Below are positions 41,100 through 50,644 of a stretch of 64,000 bases of DNA, one piece after another (position 1 is the stretch's first letter; each line of letters opens with the position of its first letter). Made by a program: the position numbers and the translations under genes. The stretch is taken from the NCBI RefSeq assembly GCF_003841485.1, contig NZ_REFY01000006.1, positions 124,001-188,000 of the forward strand, read 5' to 3'. The notes under the pieces were generated by a model. The model did not search any database. It saw only the letters and a program-made list of their open reading frames with translations, and was not told where the DNA came from. Source of the stretch: Natrarchaeobius halalkaliphilus. GTDB taxonomy: Archaea > Halobacteriota > Halobacteria > Halobacteriales > Natrialbaceae.

Positions 41100-41170
41100 A
41101 CCCCCCTTTCGACGGCGACCGTCATGTAAGCCGGCGATCGTTCTCTCGCCGTGCAGCCGTCTACGCCGCG

Positions 41171-41968
41171 CTAAGGAATCTGTCCGACGGTCACGAAAAA
41201 CGGCACCGCCTCCTCCCGTCGATACGTCCGCGCTTCCATCTGGTCGATCACGTCCCGCCCCATCTCGCGCCAGGCGCCCCGAAGTTCGTCGTACTCCACC
41301 TCGGTCTGGCCTCCCGCGAGCATCGTCTCGCGGTCGTCGGCCAACCCCGAGCCGGTGGCCTTTCGGCGGGCCGCGAGCAAGGCGGCATCGCTGTAGGGAG
41401 GCTCAACCGTCCGAACGTGGTCGTACCGTCGCGTCTCGAGTTCGTCGAGTCCGGCCGATTCGAAGGCGCTTCGTGCGTTTGAACCCAGTGAGACGTCCGT
41501 TCCGACGCCGTCGAGGTAGGCATTCCTCGCTCGCTTTTCGAGCGCACGCTCGCTGGTAACGCTCGAGTCGACTTCGACGGCGGCGTTGTTCGGCTCGACG
41601 GCCGCCACCCGGTCGCTCGAGACGCGAGCGAACTCGGCCAGTGCGGCCGCGGGATCGGGCAGGTTGATCAACAGCGCCTGACAGACGACGAGGTCGAAGC
41701 TGTCGTCTGCGAACGGAAGCCGGTGGGCGTCGCCGGCGACGACCGAAACGCGCTCGCTCGCAGCCCCGAGCAACGTCGGATCGGCGTCGCAACCGACCAC
41801 CTCGGCGTTCGATTCCGCGTCGAGAACCCGGCTCAACTCGCCGGTCCCACAGCCGACGTCGAGGATCCGGTTGCAGGACTCGAGCGCCAACGGCTCGAGA
41901 GCCGCTCTCGAGTCGTCCCACATGCCGTCACGCGTCCGCTCGAGGTAGGATTCGGAGAACTCCCGCAC
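41171..41968 (-). CDS. Class I SAM-dependent methyltransferase
   Basis: About 265 residues from a GTG at 41968; the start is uncertain because homologous residues (DPFLLESHERRF) extend a little upstream toward nfo with no in-frame ATG. SAM motif I ILDVGCGTGELSRVLD, motif II/III GDAHRLPFADDSFDLVVCQALLINL. C-terminal region lacks a substrate-specific motif. Directly downstream of nfo, likely co-transcribed. Confidence 0.88.
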   Translation of the reverse strand: MREFSESYLERTRDGMWDDSRAALEPLALESCNRILDVGCGTGELSRVLDAESNAEVVGCDADPTLLGAASERVSVVAGDAHRLPFADDSFDLVVCQALLINLPDPAAALAEFARVSSDRVAAVEPNNAAVEVDSSVTSERALEKRARNAYLDGVGTDVSLGSNARSAFESAGLDELETRRYDHVRTVEPPYSDAALLAARRKATGSGLADDRETMLAGGQTEVEYDELRGAWREMGRDVIDQMEARTYRREEAVPFFVTVGQIP

Positions 41969-42020
41969 GAACCGCCGTTCGTGGCTCTCGAGTAAAAACG
42001 GGTCGATTCCAGACGGGTGG

Positions 42021-42890
42021 TTACGTCTCGCGGAGTTCGAGTACCTTCTCGATGTTCCAGGCGAAGCCACGCCCGTCTTCGGTTGGCGTCTCGAGTGCGA
42101 ACGGCAGATCCCGAAGACCGGGATGGTTGACGATCGCGCGCATTCCGTCCGCACCGATGTAGCCCTCTCCGATGTGGGCGTGTTCGTCTTTGTGGGTTCC
42201 GACGTCGTGTTTCGAGTCGTTGAGGTGGATGTACTCCAGATACTCGAGACCGATCTCGTCGTCGAACCGTCCGACCGTCTCGTCGACCGCGTCTGGGGTC
42301 GTCAGATCGTTCCCCGCAACCAGTGTGTGGGCGGTGTCGATGCAGATTCCGATATCCGTCTCGGTCCGGTCGATGATTCCGGCGAGATGTGAGAACTCGC
42401 CGCCGAGTTTGGTTCCGCTTCCGGCGTCCGATTCGACGAGGATCCGAACGTCGTCCGGAACCTCGAGGTCGTCGATCACGCTCGCGGCGTTGTCGAGACC
42501 GCCCTCGACGCCCGCTCCCGTGTGTGCTCCCAGGTGGACGTTGACGTACGGGACTCCGAGTTTCTCGGCGGCGTCGAGTTCCGCCTGCATGCTCTCGAGT
42601 GACTTTCGACGGAGGTCGTCTTTCGGCGTACAGAGATTAACCAGGTACGCGGAGTGGATCACCCACGGTCCCTCGAGTTTCTCGGCGGTCTCGGTCCGAA
42701 AGCCCGTCGCAGCCTCGTCGCTGATCTCGGGTTGAGCCCAGACCTGCGGAGAGGTCGTAAATATCTGCCCGCAGTTGCCGCCGAAGGCCAGTTGACGGTG
42801 GATGGCGTTCCGAACGTCGTCGTACGGCGGCGTCTCGTCGTCAGAAGAAACGCGCGAGCCGGAAATCGATACGTGTGCGCCGACCTTCAT
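42021..42890 (-). CDS. nfo: Deoxyribonuclease IV (endonuclease IV)
   Basis: 289 residues from [11 protein letters not shown], the canonical endonuclease IV start. Zinc-site signatures [63 protein letters not shown] and [11 protein letters not shown] all present. Cleaves 5' to abasic sites in base-excision repair. Core gene. Confidence 0.95.
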   Translation of the reverse strand: MKVGAHVSISGSRVSSDDETPPYDDVRNAIHRQLAFGGNCGQIFTTSPQVWAQPEISDEAATGFRTETAEKLEGPWVIHSAYLVNLCTPKDDLRRKSLESMQAELDAAEKLGVPYVNVHLGAHTGAGVEGGLDNAASVIDDLEVPDDVRILVESDAGSGTKLGGEFSHLAGIIDRTETDIGICIDTAHTLVAGNDLTTPDAVDETVGRFDDEIGLEYLEYIHLNDSKHDVGTHKDEHAHIGEGYIGADGMRAIVNHPGLRDLPFALETPTEDGRGFAWNIEKVLELRET

Positions 42891-43019
42891 GGTCATGAAT
42901 CCCCGTCAGTACCCGTCCGTGATAGGTATACCGGAGCGAGGCGAGCGGCGACTCGCTGTTTGACCGCTGTCGGTCGGCGCCGCCGACCCGGACCTCGACC
43001 GGCAGGATCGCGCCACCGG

Positions 43020-43862
43020 TTAGCTGTTCTCGCCGTCAGCCTCGAGTACCGTTCGGTCTCGTACCCACGCGTCCTCGCCGTACTTTCGGCCCGCCAGTTC
43101 CCGAGCGGCCTCGAGTTCACCGTCTCGCCACGATCCTTCCGACGCGTCACACCACTCACCAAGGGTGTCCGCGAGGGTCTCGACCGCCTCGTTGCGGTCG
43201 ATGCCGACCTCGTCGCGAACGCTCGTCACGCGATCGGAGAACGTCGTCGGCTCGAGGTCGCCCTCGAAGACGCCGACGTGACGCTCGGGTGCACGGTCGT
43301 AGTTCAGCGATCCGTGCTGGATGACCACGTCCCGTCGTCGGTACTGTGCGTTGCCGCTTAGCTTTCCGGCGTCCGTGCCCGCACTGGCGGGCGCGACGAT
43401 GTCGTGTGCCGGATTGATATCTCTGAGATAACACGACGGCTGATAGATCGACGGCTGTTCGGCGTTCGCGAAGTCCGCCTCGATACCCATCCGCTCGAGT
43501 GCGCTCAGAATTGGCTCACAAAAGAGCGCGTAACACTCCATCAGATCGCCGGGAACCTCCGATGCCGGCGCGACGATCGAATACGAGATGTCGGCGTGAC
43601 GGTCGTGATAGATTCCGCCGCCGCCCGTCTGCCTGCGCGTGACGCCGATTTCCTCGTGCTCGCAGTACTTCCAGTCGACGGTCTCTGCGTCCTGTCTGTA
43701 CCCGAGCGAAAGCGTACTCGGCTCCCACGAGTACACCCGAACCGTTCGAACGTCGTCTTCGAGGGCCGTTTCGGCGGCGATTTCCTCGAGGGCCATCTGT
43801 GTTTCCCCCTCCCGTGGATCGTCCCGTATCAGTCGCCAGCGTTCGTCCGCGAGATCGGTCAT
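43020..43862 (-). CDS. Lipoate-protein ligase A-like protein
   Basis: 280 residues with the biotin/lipoate-ligase fold: SWEPSTLSLGYRQDAETVDW, GVTRRQTGGGGIYHD (RRxTGGG-H signature), DISYSIVAPAS, DAGKLSGNAQYRRRDVVIQHGSLN. Probably attaches lipoate or octanoate to 2-oxoacid dehydrogenase/GcvH proteins. The C-terminal 60 residues are acidic and haloarchaea-specific. Confidence 0.88.
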   Translation of the reverse strand: MTDLADERWRLIRDDPREGETQMALEEIAAETALEDDVRTVRVYSWEPSTLSLGYRQDAETVDWKYCEHEEIGVTRRQTGGGGIYHDRHADISYSIVAPASEVPGDLMECYALFCEPILSALERMGIEADFANAEQPSIYQPSCYLRDINPAHDIVAPASAGTDAGKLSGNAQYRRRDVVIQHGSLNYDRAPERHVGVFEGDLEPTTFSDRVTSVRDEVGIDRNEAVETLADTLGEWCDASEGSWRDGELEAARELAGRKYGEDAWVRDRTVLEADGENS

Positions 43863-44029
43863 ACGCGTTCGTTGGTTCTGGTGGATTATATTCCGTCGGT
43901 ATCTCTCGTCTCGAGCGCACCGATTTCATATAGCTAAATACCATTTATTTGGGGGCGTTCGGACGCACTCACCTCTCGAGTGAAGGCCGTGACACGACGT
44001 TTTTACGTCCTCGAGGGCTATCGAGGGCC

Positions 44030-44941
44030 ATGGTGCGGAACGTTGCCGGCTTACTGTCGGAACTCGAGGAGGAGGACTTCTATCTCCTGTCGGGCGTCGA
44101 ACAGGGGATGCGCTTTTCGGAGTGGGTCCAGCGCGAGAAGATACCGAAGTTCTCGCGGTTGACCGACGAGGAGGTCGACTACCGCCTCGAACGATGTCTC
44201 AAACGAGGGTTGATCGAGAAAAAGACCATCCAGTACGAGGGCTACACCCTGCAGTTCGAGGGCTACGATACGCTCGCGCTGCGCGCGTTCGTCGAGCGAG
44301 AGACGATCTCCGAGTTCGGATCCCCGCTTGGCGTCGGCAAGGAAAGCGACGTCTACGAAGTTCGGTCGTACAAACCGTTCGCCCTGAAGTACCACCGCGA
44401 GGGGTACACCAACTTCCGCGAAGTCCACAAAGAGCGGGATTACACATCGGACAACGACCACGTCTCCTGGATGTACACCGCACGAAAGGCAGCCGAACGC
44501 GAGTACGACGTTCTCGAGACGCTGTATCCCGACGTCGCCGTCCCCCAGCCGATCGATCAGAACCGCCACGCGATCGTCATGGAGAAGATGAACGGCGTCG
44601 AGCTCTCGCGAACGAAACTCGAGGACGATCAGATCCTGGGAGTTCTCGACCTCGTACTGAACGAGATCGCGCGCGCACACGAGCGCGGATACGTCCACGC
44701 CGACATGAGCGAGTACAACGTCTTCGTCGACGAGGACGGAGTGACCGTCTTCGACTGGCCACAGTCCGTCCCAACCGACCACGAAAACGCCGACGGGTTT
44801 CTCCACCGCGATCTCGAGAACCTCCTGGGATACTTCCGACGCAAGTATCCTCGAGCGGTCCCCGAGGATATCGAGACGGAGGAGGTTGTAGACTCGATCG
44901 CTACGGACTCGTTGGAGCCGATCGCGAAACGTCAGGCATAA
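44030..44941 (+). CDS. RIO-type atypical protein kinase (Rio2-like)
   Basis: 303 residues from MVRNVAGLLSELEEEDFYLLSGVEQGMRFSEWV, the N-terminal winged helix of Rio2. Kinase features: GSPLGVGKESDVYEV (P-loop), ALKYHREG (Lys), VHADMSEYNVFVD (catalytic loop) and VFDWPQ (metal site). Archaeal Rio2 acts in maturation of the small ribosomal subunit. Preceded by an AT-rich promoter (about 43925-43945). Stop at 44941 is followed by about 190 bp without a gene. Confidence 0.95.
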   Translation: MVRNVAGLLSELEEEDFYLLSGVEQGMRFSEWVQREKIPKFSRLTDEEVDYRLERCLKRGLIEKKTIQYEGYTLQFEGYDTLALRAFVERETISEFGSPLGVGKESDVYEVRSYKPFALKYHREGYTNFREVHKERDYTSDNDHVSWMYTARKAAEREYDVLETLYPDVAVPQPIDQNRHAIVMEKMNGVELSRTKLEDDQILGVLDLVLNEIARAHERGYVHADMSEYNVFVDEDGVTVFDWPQSVPTDHENADGFLHRDLENLLGYFRRKYPRAVPEDIETEEVVDSIATDSLEPIAKRQA

Positions 44942-45133
44942 ACTAATCCCCGCTATATTGAACTGCGGCCGTTGTGCAGAGATTCCGCGTTTGAATTTCT
45001 ACAAACCAACAACTCAGCAACACTTCTCCCCAATGTCGAGCTATCAGAACTTTAGGAGGGGCGGCACAATCCCGGAGAATGGTTTACAGCGTTGGAAAAA
45101 ATCAGCCGATCAGTAGGTGTGCGAACTGAACAC

Positions 45134-45481
45134 TCACTTAGATTTGCTAGGCTTGATAAGCAAGGAGTAGAGCAGAGTACAAATCCCGGTTATTTCGCTC
45201 ACTCGTGTCGCTAGTGGAAGATAAAAGGTATACACGCGGGGAGCAAGATCGACCATCTGTCCAAGTGAGTTAACCCCGATTGAGAGCGTCATGGGGACAA
45301 CAGTGATGAGGCCGAGACCACAGGCTAGGTACAGCATCCGGACGCTGCTGTTTCGCTGGTATCCCCTATAGGCGTGGAACACAATGAACAGCGCTAATCC
45401 GAGGGCGATAAGCGATGCAGATAGCAGTAGCAAATAATCGGACGGCAGCTGTGTATCGGTCGCCTGGATCACGGACATCAT
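45134..45481 (-). CDS. Membrane protein of an HTH/membrane gene pair (DUF7521-like)
   Basis: About 115 residues with three or four spans (YLLLLSASLIALGLALFIVFHAY, MLYLACGLGLITVVPMTLSI, and a C-terminal span). ATGA overlap with the upstream HTH gene indicates coupled translation. Haloarchaea commonly carry such HTH plus DUF7521-type membrane pairs, which may be sensor/regulator couples; family from memory. Confidence 0.75.
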   Translation of the reverse strand: MMSVIQATDTQLPSDYLLLLSASLIALGLALFIVFHAYRGYQRNSSVRMLYLACGLGLITVVPMTLSIGVNSLGQMVDLAPRVYTFYLPLATRVSEITGICTLLYSLLIKPSKSK

Positions 45482-45912
45482 AATCCCTCCCACATATCAG
45501 TGAAGCGGTCAGCGAGATCGCCAGTTGCCTTCTCTGAGACCGTTATCTTGAATCCATCATCAGTGAGACGAACGGTAAGTTCATCCAACCGTGCTTCGTA
45601 CAGACTATAGTGAGTTCCATCGGGTTGTGCGACGCGCCGTTCAGCGAGAAGTCCGCATTCGACTAGTCGTTCTGTCCGCCGGTAGACCGTGGAGATTGAG
45701 ATATCACATATTTCGCTAATTTCTTTGGCCGACATTGCATTGTTCCGTGTCTGTTGGAGGATTACCTGCGCGTACTGATCGTCAAGGAGAGCGAGTATTT
45801 CATCTGCGTCCGCTTCATCGGTCACGCCTATACTCTCCTCGGCTGTGATGCCCCAAGTTGCCTTGTGTTGAGACGGCCAGTTGGCTGCCGCATGTGCGCT
45901 CATTCTGTTCAC
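45478..45912 (-). CDS. Winged-helix transcriptional regulator (ArsR-like)
   Basis: 144 residues. Helix-turn-helix AKEISEICDISISTVYRRTERLVECGLLAER and wing VAQPDGTHYSLYEARLDEL. The N-terminus EADADEILALLDDQYAQVILQQTRNNAMSAKEI is the typical opening of haloarchaeal ArsR-type regulators. Overlaps its membrane partner by ATGA and starts an accessory island. Confidence 0.85.
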   Translation of the reverse strand: MNRMSAHAAANWPSQHKATWGITAEESIGVTDEADADEILALLDDQYAQVILQQTRNNAMSAKEISEICDISISTVYRRTERLVECGLLAERRVAQPDGTHYSLYEARLDELTVRLTDDGFKITVSEKATGDLADRFTDMWEGL

Positions 45913-45949
45913 TCCGGATACAAATCATCCATTAGTTACCATCTTTCAC

Positions 45950-46345
45950 TTACGTGTTCTGTCGGACTCGCATGAACAATGCTGCGATCCCATACTGAAT
46001 TAACACGGTTAGAACAAACGCAATTCCACCGGTGTACTCGCCGGGAACCACACCGAGAGCGAGTTGATATGTGCCGATGAACAAACCTGCCGTGATCAGC
46101 GCGGCTGAGATAGTCCACACTACTGCTGCGCTGCTTGAATACGCGACAGGCCAGTAACGCTCGTATGCGTAAGGAATGAACACTCCGATATTGAGCGCAA
46201 GGAATAATCCTCCCGTAGTTGGATCGCCTATCTGAGCAAATACAAACCATGCCACAACAGCAAGGATCACAGAAACAACACTGACCGAGAGATTGCTTGT
46301 TAGGTCCTCTTTGAGACGTGCCCCGAGCGACTGATTGTCGGACAT
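45950..46345 (-). CDS. Small membrane protein
   Basis: 131 residues from MSDNQSLGARLKEDLTSNLS, with four hydrophobic spans (VSVVSVILAVVAWFVFAQI, GLFLALNIGVFIPYAY, AVVWTISAALITAGLFIGTYQL, GIAFVLTVLIQYGIAALFM). Encoded between two HTH genes on the same strand, likely part of the same island. No recognised function. Confidence 0.65.
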   Translation of the reverse strand: MSDNQSLGARLKEDLTSNLSVSVVSVILAVVAWFVFAQIGDPTTGGLFLALNIGVFIPYAYERYWPVAYSSSAAVVWTISAALITAGLFIGTYQLALGVVPGEYTGGIAFVLTVLIQYGIAALFMRVRQNT

Positions 46346-46502
46346 GTATCTACGTTGGCAACCGGACAATAAGGTATTTACCCGCATTCGCTGACTCAGC
46401 GAATCAGCATTCTTCCGTAGATCTGTTGTAACTATCTACCGCTGATTGGCCATCTCTATAAGATCAATACATCTTCTGTAGTTAGCGTTCAGGAGTTTGT
46501 CT

Positions 46503-47039
46503 TCACTCACTATTCTCTTCGGATTGGTCGTCTGTAATGGGCTCGAGGGATTCTTCCATCCGTTCGAAATGAGCTTTACGGAGCGCTTCCTCTGACGGCT
46601 CTTTCTGCACGACAGACGTATCCTCAGGCAGTTCTACGTCCTCATCCACCAATGGATCTACGTCGACCACCATCTTGCGGATCTCCATATCCCGATTGAT
46701 TTTCCCGACCAGCTGCTCGAACGCCGTCTCACGTTCGTGCCGAATCCGCCGGAGCTCTCGGACCTTCCGCTCGAACTCTGTCTGCACTGCCCAATCATAC
46801 ACGCGACGTCCGAGGATCGTGAGTTCATATCGCTTCTCTGTCCCATGCTCGGTCGGCCTGTGACTCACCGTGAACACGTCGCGCTCAACACCTTCCGAGA
46901 GCCGTGAGGACACCGTCGAGCCACTGACCGCAACCGCGTCGACGAGTGCGTTGAACGTCGCTGTTCCCGTCCCGATCTCCGTAATAAGTTCCGCCGCTCC
47001 CTTCTTCCGAAGAAACGACTCGAGTTCGTCCAATCCCAT
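46503..47039 (-). CDS. Winged-helix regulator with C-terminal coiled region
   Basis: 178 residues from MGLDELESFLRKKGAAELITEIGTGTATFNALVDAVAVSGSTVSSRLSEGVERDVFTV: an ArsR/MarR-like winged helix, then a wing (EHGTEKRYELTILGRRVYDWA) and a long Arg/Glu-rich helix. Upstream DNA to 47336 (about 300 bp) is AT-rich without a gene. Precedes the transposase; composition suggests acquired DNA. Confidence 0.8.
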   Translation of the reverse strand: MGLDELESFLRKKGAAELITEIGTGTATFNALVDAVAVSGSTVSSRLSEGVERDVFTVSHRPTEHGTEKRYELTILGRRVYDWAVQTEFERKVRELRRIRHERETAFEQLVGKINRDMEIRKMVVDVDPLVDEDVELPEDTSVVQKEPSEEALRKAHFERMEESLEPITDDQSEENSE

Positions 47040-47336
47040 CGTACCTTCCTGTTCTCGGCCCACTACTATAAGTCCAAGCAATATTTGATTCACACTGATT
47101 CTTGACTCACATCGAATTGTAATCACAATCAATTCTCCAAGTATAGCACGCATACCTCTTCATATGGCTCCCACTACAAGCCAAGAGCAGACAATCGGCA
47201 TTAATGCACAATCAAATTTTCACTCTATTCTATACTGATATTCGCTCCTTCACAGCAGACGCTTCTACACCCTATCACTCCAGTATCTGGTCGATCGCAG
47301 CCCAGAAACAGAGCAGCTTGTCCCGGAGGTGGCTCA

Positions 47337-49067
47337 ATGTCGACTGATCCGTCGGCTGTCGCTGAGTCAATCATTGTCCACGCGGAGACGCTCTGTGAGC
47401 GTGAAGACCACCTCTGGGATGCCATCCGGAAACTCTCAATCCCCGTCGACGAACTGGAGGATGCCCGCAATCAGAACCGCGTAACCTTTGGAACTGACGA
47501 GATGTTCCGCACGCTCTTATTCAAAGGAATTCGCGGCATCTCCCAGAACGAATTAGCGCAACGACTCGGTCGGGAGCCGAGCTTAGTCAAGAGCTTCCAC
47601 CTCGATATCACCGATCTCTCGAATACACCGACCCAACAACAGCTCTCGTACACGCACGCGCAGTTCAGCGAGGATACCCAGGAAGTCCTCAATCGCACGG
47701 TTGCTGGCGTCCGGCAAGTTGCTCTCGACAACGGTGTCCTCACAGAAGGGCTCGTCCCATCAGTCCCAGCCGAAACCGAGGAAGAGTCACAAAGCGCGAA
47801 TGAGTACAAGAAGGAGAAGGCCCAGAAGACGCTGACGCTCGCTCGAAAACACGTTATCCCCGAATTCGACACGCATCGAGCAGCCCACAAGACGTACTCC
47901 GACGAGGTAATGCTGGATATGTTTGCGAGTATCTGCGCGAACAACGGCAGTGCCCACTCAGAAGCCGAGTACGGCTGGCTCACCGACGACGAACTCATCT
48001 GCGACGACTCGACCTTCCTACGAGCAATCAAAAAGATAGCCACGCCCGAAGACTCGGACGGCCAGCTCACGTTCGAGGACTTCGAGGACGATGACTCGAT
48101 GCCCGAGATCGACCAGATTCGGGACGCTATTATGACGGCGTTCAACGCCGCGACGGAAAACATCATCAACTCGATCCGTGGCGACGATCCCTTCGACTCT
48201 CGTGAGACCGTTGCGGCGATCGACATCACCCACGAGCAGTTCCACGTCTGGCCGTGGGAAGACAAGGAGGCGGGGATCGCGAAGCCAGACTACCCGAAGA
48301 TGGTGAGCGGGTACAAGAATGACGGCGAGTACAAGCGCGGGTACAAGTACGCCACAATCACGCTGGTTGGAGACCACGCACCGATCGTTCTCGGTATTGA
48401 GCCGGTCAAAGAGAACTCTGCGTGGGAACCCGACGACTCTCCATCGTACTCGAAAGCCGACTTAGTAAGTCGGTTGCTTGACCGGGCCGAGCAGTTCGTC
48501 GACCTGGATCTGGTGATGTTCGATCGTGGATTCTACGTCAATCGCGTGTACGCCGACGTTCACGATCGCGGGCTCACGTACCTCTCGCCGGTTCCGACAT
48601 ATGAGGATGATTTAGAGGATATCCAGAATATTCAGAAACATCCAACGGCGGACGAAGCTGTGAAAAATGATGTCCCGTTCGGAATCGACGGTGAGGTCCA
48701 CCATGAGGCGGAATTCCTCTATGCGCCGAGTACGAGCGACGATGCTGACGGAAAGTACGCGGTGTTCGTAACGAACCAGGACCGCGTCGAGCCCGAAGAT
48801 ATCTCGAGTGTCGTGAACGGGTACAGTCGTCGGTGGGATATCGAGAACCAGTACAAGTCGATCAAGGATTTCATGCCGAAGACGTCGTCGACGGACTACC
48901 GGCTTCGGCTGTGTAACTTCGCGCTGTCGACGCTGATCTACAATCTGTGGCGGCTGACGGATTACCTCATCAAGGTCGCGCTTGACGAGCCGATCCGGTC
49001 ACCGCCAGTGATCACGGCGAAGACGTTCGTGCGAGCGTTGGGCGACTTCCTGCGTGAGTTCGGGTAA
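47337..49067 (+). CDS. IS4-like DDE transposase
   Basis: 576 residues. DDE core: first Asp in AIDITHEQFHVWPWED, second in LVMFDRGFYVNR, and third Glu in the YREK signature YSRRWDIENQYKSIK (Y-x2-R-x3-E-x6-K), which places it in the IS4 superfamily. The long N-terminal part (about 200 residues) is helical. No stop or frameshift, so it may still be active, but I could not identify terminal inverted repeats in the flanking 200 bp, so element borders are not given. Confidence 0.9.
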   Translation: MSTDPSAVAESIIVHAETLCEREDHLWDAIRKLSIPVDELEDARNQNRVTFGTDEMFRTLLFKGIRGISQNELAQRLGREPSLVKSFHLDITDLSNTPTQQQLSYTHAQFSEDTQEVLNRTVAGVRQVALDNGVLTEGLVPSVPAETEEESQSANEYKKEKAQKTLTLARKHVIPEFDTHRAAHKTYSDEVMLDMFASICANNGSAHSEAEYGWLTDDELICDDSTFLRAIKKIATPEDSDGQLTFEDFEDDDSMPEIDQIRDAIMTAFNAATENIINSIRGDDPFDSRETVAAIDITHEQFHVWPWEDKEAGIAKPDYPKMVSGYKNDGEYKRGYKYATITLVGDHAPIVLGIEPVKENSAWEPDDSPSYSKADLVSRLLDRAEQFVDLDLVMFDRGFYVNRVYADVHDRGLTYLSPVPTYEDDLEDIQNIQKHPTADEAVKNDVPFGIDGEVHHEAEFLYAPSTSDDADGKYAVFVTNQDRVEPEDISSVVNGYSRRWDIENQYKSIKDFMPKTSSTDYRLRLCNFALSTLIYNLWRLTDYLIKVALDEPIRSPPVITAKTFVRALGDFLREFG

Positions 49068-49389
49068 CGTTTTTCTCACTCCGAGTTCACTAATTCGGTA
49101 GCGGCTGCGCTGTCGATTTTTGCGAATTTTCGAACTAGTTGTCATATAGGTGAATAGTTCGTAGTTGCTAATTCGATCTCGTCCGATTTTCGCACCGAAT
49201 TGGGAATCACCAGCTCGTGAATTTCCTAGTTTCATTTGTAGGTTTATAAGCACGCGAAGAATGTGGTTGTGACGATTCGGATCCGGGCCACGAGCCGGTC
49301 CGTCGAGGGCGAGATAGCGACGCCAGGGGGTCGAAACGAAGAGACTCGAGCGTTTTCGCGTCGAAAACCGACGAATGAGACGAGGTGAC
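49068..49389. other. Gap downstream of the transposase
   Basis: About 320 bp without a gene; the first 170 bp are AT-rich and belong to the IS-flanking DNA. No convincing inverted repeat seen. Confidence 0.4.
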
Positions 49390-50592
49390 TTACGCTTCGG
49401 AGCGTTCCAGTTCGTAGGCCGTCTCTTCGATGAACACGCGACCGCTTCCCGTTGCAATCCGCCGGGACCCGTTCTCACGTTCGTACAGGATCGCTCCCGT
49501 GTCGGCGTTGAGCGCGGACAACTCGTGTGAATCGCTGACCGTCCACAGGACGCCGTGATCGACGAGCAGCGGGTTGATAACGCTCCCGTCGATTCGCGTC
49601 TCCCACAGTAGGTCCCCGTCACTCTCGTCTCGAGCGAGAACCCACCCCGAGCGCGTTCCGCCGTAAATCGTTCCATTGGTGTGAGTGATCCCCGAATCGA
49701 AGGTTCGGTCGGGTTCGCGCTCCCAGCGCAGTTCGTCGTCGACCGGGTCGTACGCCTGTAGTTCCGACTCAGCGAAATAGAGGGTGTCTTCGGTTACGAT
49801 GAACCCGTCAAATCCGATCGAAACGTCCTCCTCGTGGACTCGAGTTCCGGTTTCGCGCTCGAACACGTTCAGTTCCCAGCCGCGGCCGACGTACAGGCGG
49901 TCGTCGAAGACGGTGATACCGGAGAAGAATCCCTCGTCGAACTGTTCTTCCCAGCGTACGTCGCCGGTGGTGGTATCGATCGCTCGTATTGACGGGTTCT
50001 GATCTTCGTCGGTGCCGCCGGAGTCGGTCACGCCGTAGTAGATCGTCTCGTCGTGGACCGTAAGCGCTCGAAAGTAGGTCTCGGCTCGCTCGCCGTCCGT
50101 CTCGTGAACCCAGAGTTGCTCTCCCGTCTCCGAATCGAACGCGTACAGTCGCGCACCGTCGGTGTCTTCCATTCCGGTTGCTGCCGTGACGATCGCACCA
50201 TCGAGAGAACGGATTCCGCCGCCGTCGTGCTCGGTGATCGCGAAGCGATATCCGTCTTCGATCTCGTCGGACGACCAGTCGATCTCGCCGTGCTCGTCGT
50301 AGCGCTCGAGCCGCGTCGTCTCCACCTCATCGGAGTGAGGGGGTCTGACGACACCAACGAACGAACCGTCGTGAAACGCGATACTGTCGACGTCTCGGCT
50401 CCACGCCTCGACCAGATCTATCCGTTCGGTATCACGTTCGATTCCGTCGGTTTCCGTCCGAGTGTCGCCGTCCTCACCGTCGGGGCTCGTCTCCGTTCCG
50501 TCGTCGGTCTCCCCTGTCGATTGCTCCTGGAGTTGGAGACAGCCGCCCAGCAGTCCCAGCGTCGAGAGCGTACAAAAACCCCGCCGTCGCAT
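49390..50592 (-). CDS. PQQ-binding-like beta-propeller lipoprotein (copy 1)
   Basis: 400 residues. Lipobox LSTLGLLGGC near the N-terminus, acidic linker, then repeated propeller blades of the form YAFDSETGEQLWVHETDG, RAIDTTTGDVRWEEQFDEG, LNVFERETGTRVHEEDVS, LQAYDPVDDELRWERE: the W-containing blades of PQQ/pyrrolo-quinoline-type domains. Lies in tandem with a second copy; the two probably arose by duplication. Surface protein; no enzyme activity deduced. Confidence 0.85.
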   Translation of the reverse strand: MRRRGFCTLSTLGLLGGCLQLQEQSTGETDDGTETSPDGEDGDTRTETDGIERDTERIDLVEAWSRDVDSIAFHDGSFVGVVRPPHSDEVETTRLERYDEHGEIDWSSDEIEDGYRFAITEHDGGGIRSLDGAIVTAATGMEDTDGARLYAFDSETGEQLWVHETDGERAETYFRALTVHDETIYYGVTDSGGTDEDQNPSIRAIDTTTGDVRWEEQFDEGFFSGITVFDDRLYVGRGWELNVFERETGTRVHEEDVSIGFDGFIVTEDTLYFAESELQAYDPVDDELRWEREPDRTFDSGITHTNGTIYGGTRSGWVLARDESDGDLLWETRIDGSVINPLLVDHGVLWTVSDSHELSALNADTGAILYERENGSRRIATGSGRVFIEETAYELERSEA

Positions 50593-50644
50593 GCCTCACT
50601 GTTCGGATGACCGCAGATATTCGTTTCGATACGGTCTCCATGTC

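Noticed and set aside
44942-45133. Remnant protein-coding fragment (MVYSVGKNQP..) after the Rio kinase
   Set aside because: Only about 16 codons, no neighbour and no identifiable parent family.
47040-49250. Terminal inverted repeats of the IS4-like element
   Set aside because: I compared the flanking AT-rich sequences by eye and found only short matches such as TTTTCACTC-like strings, not enough to define ends.
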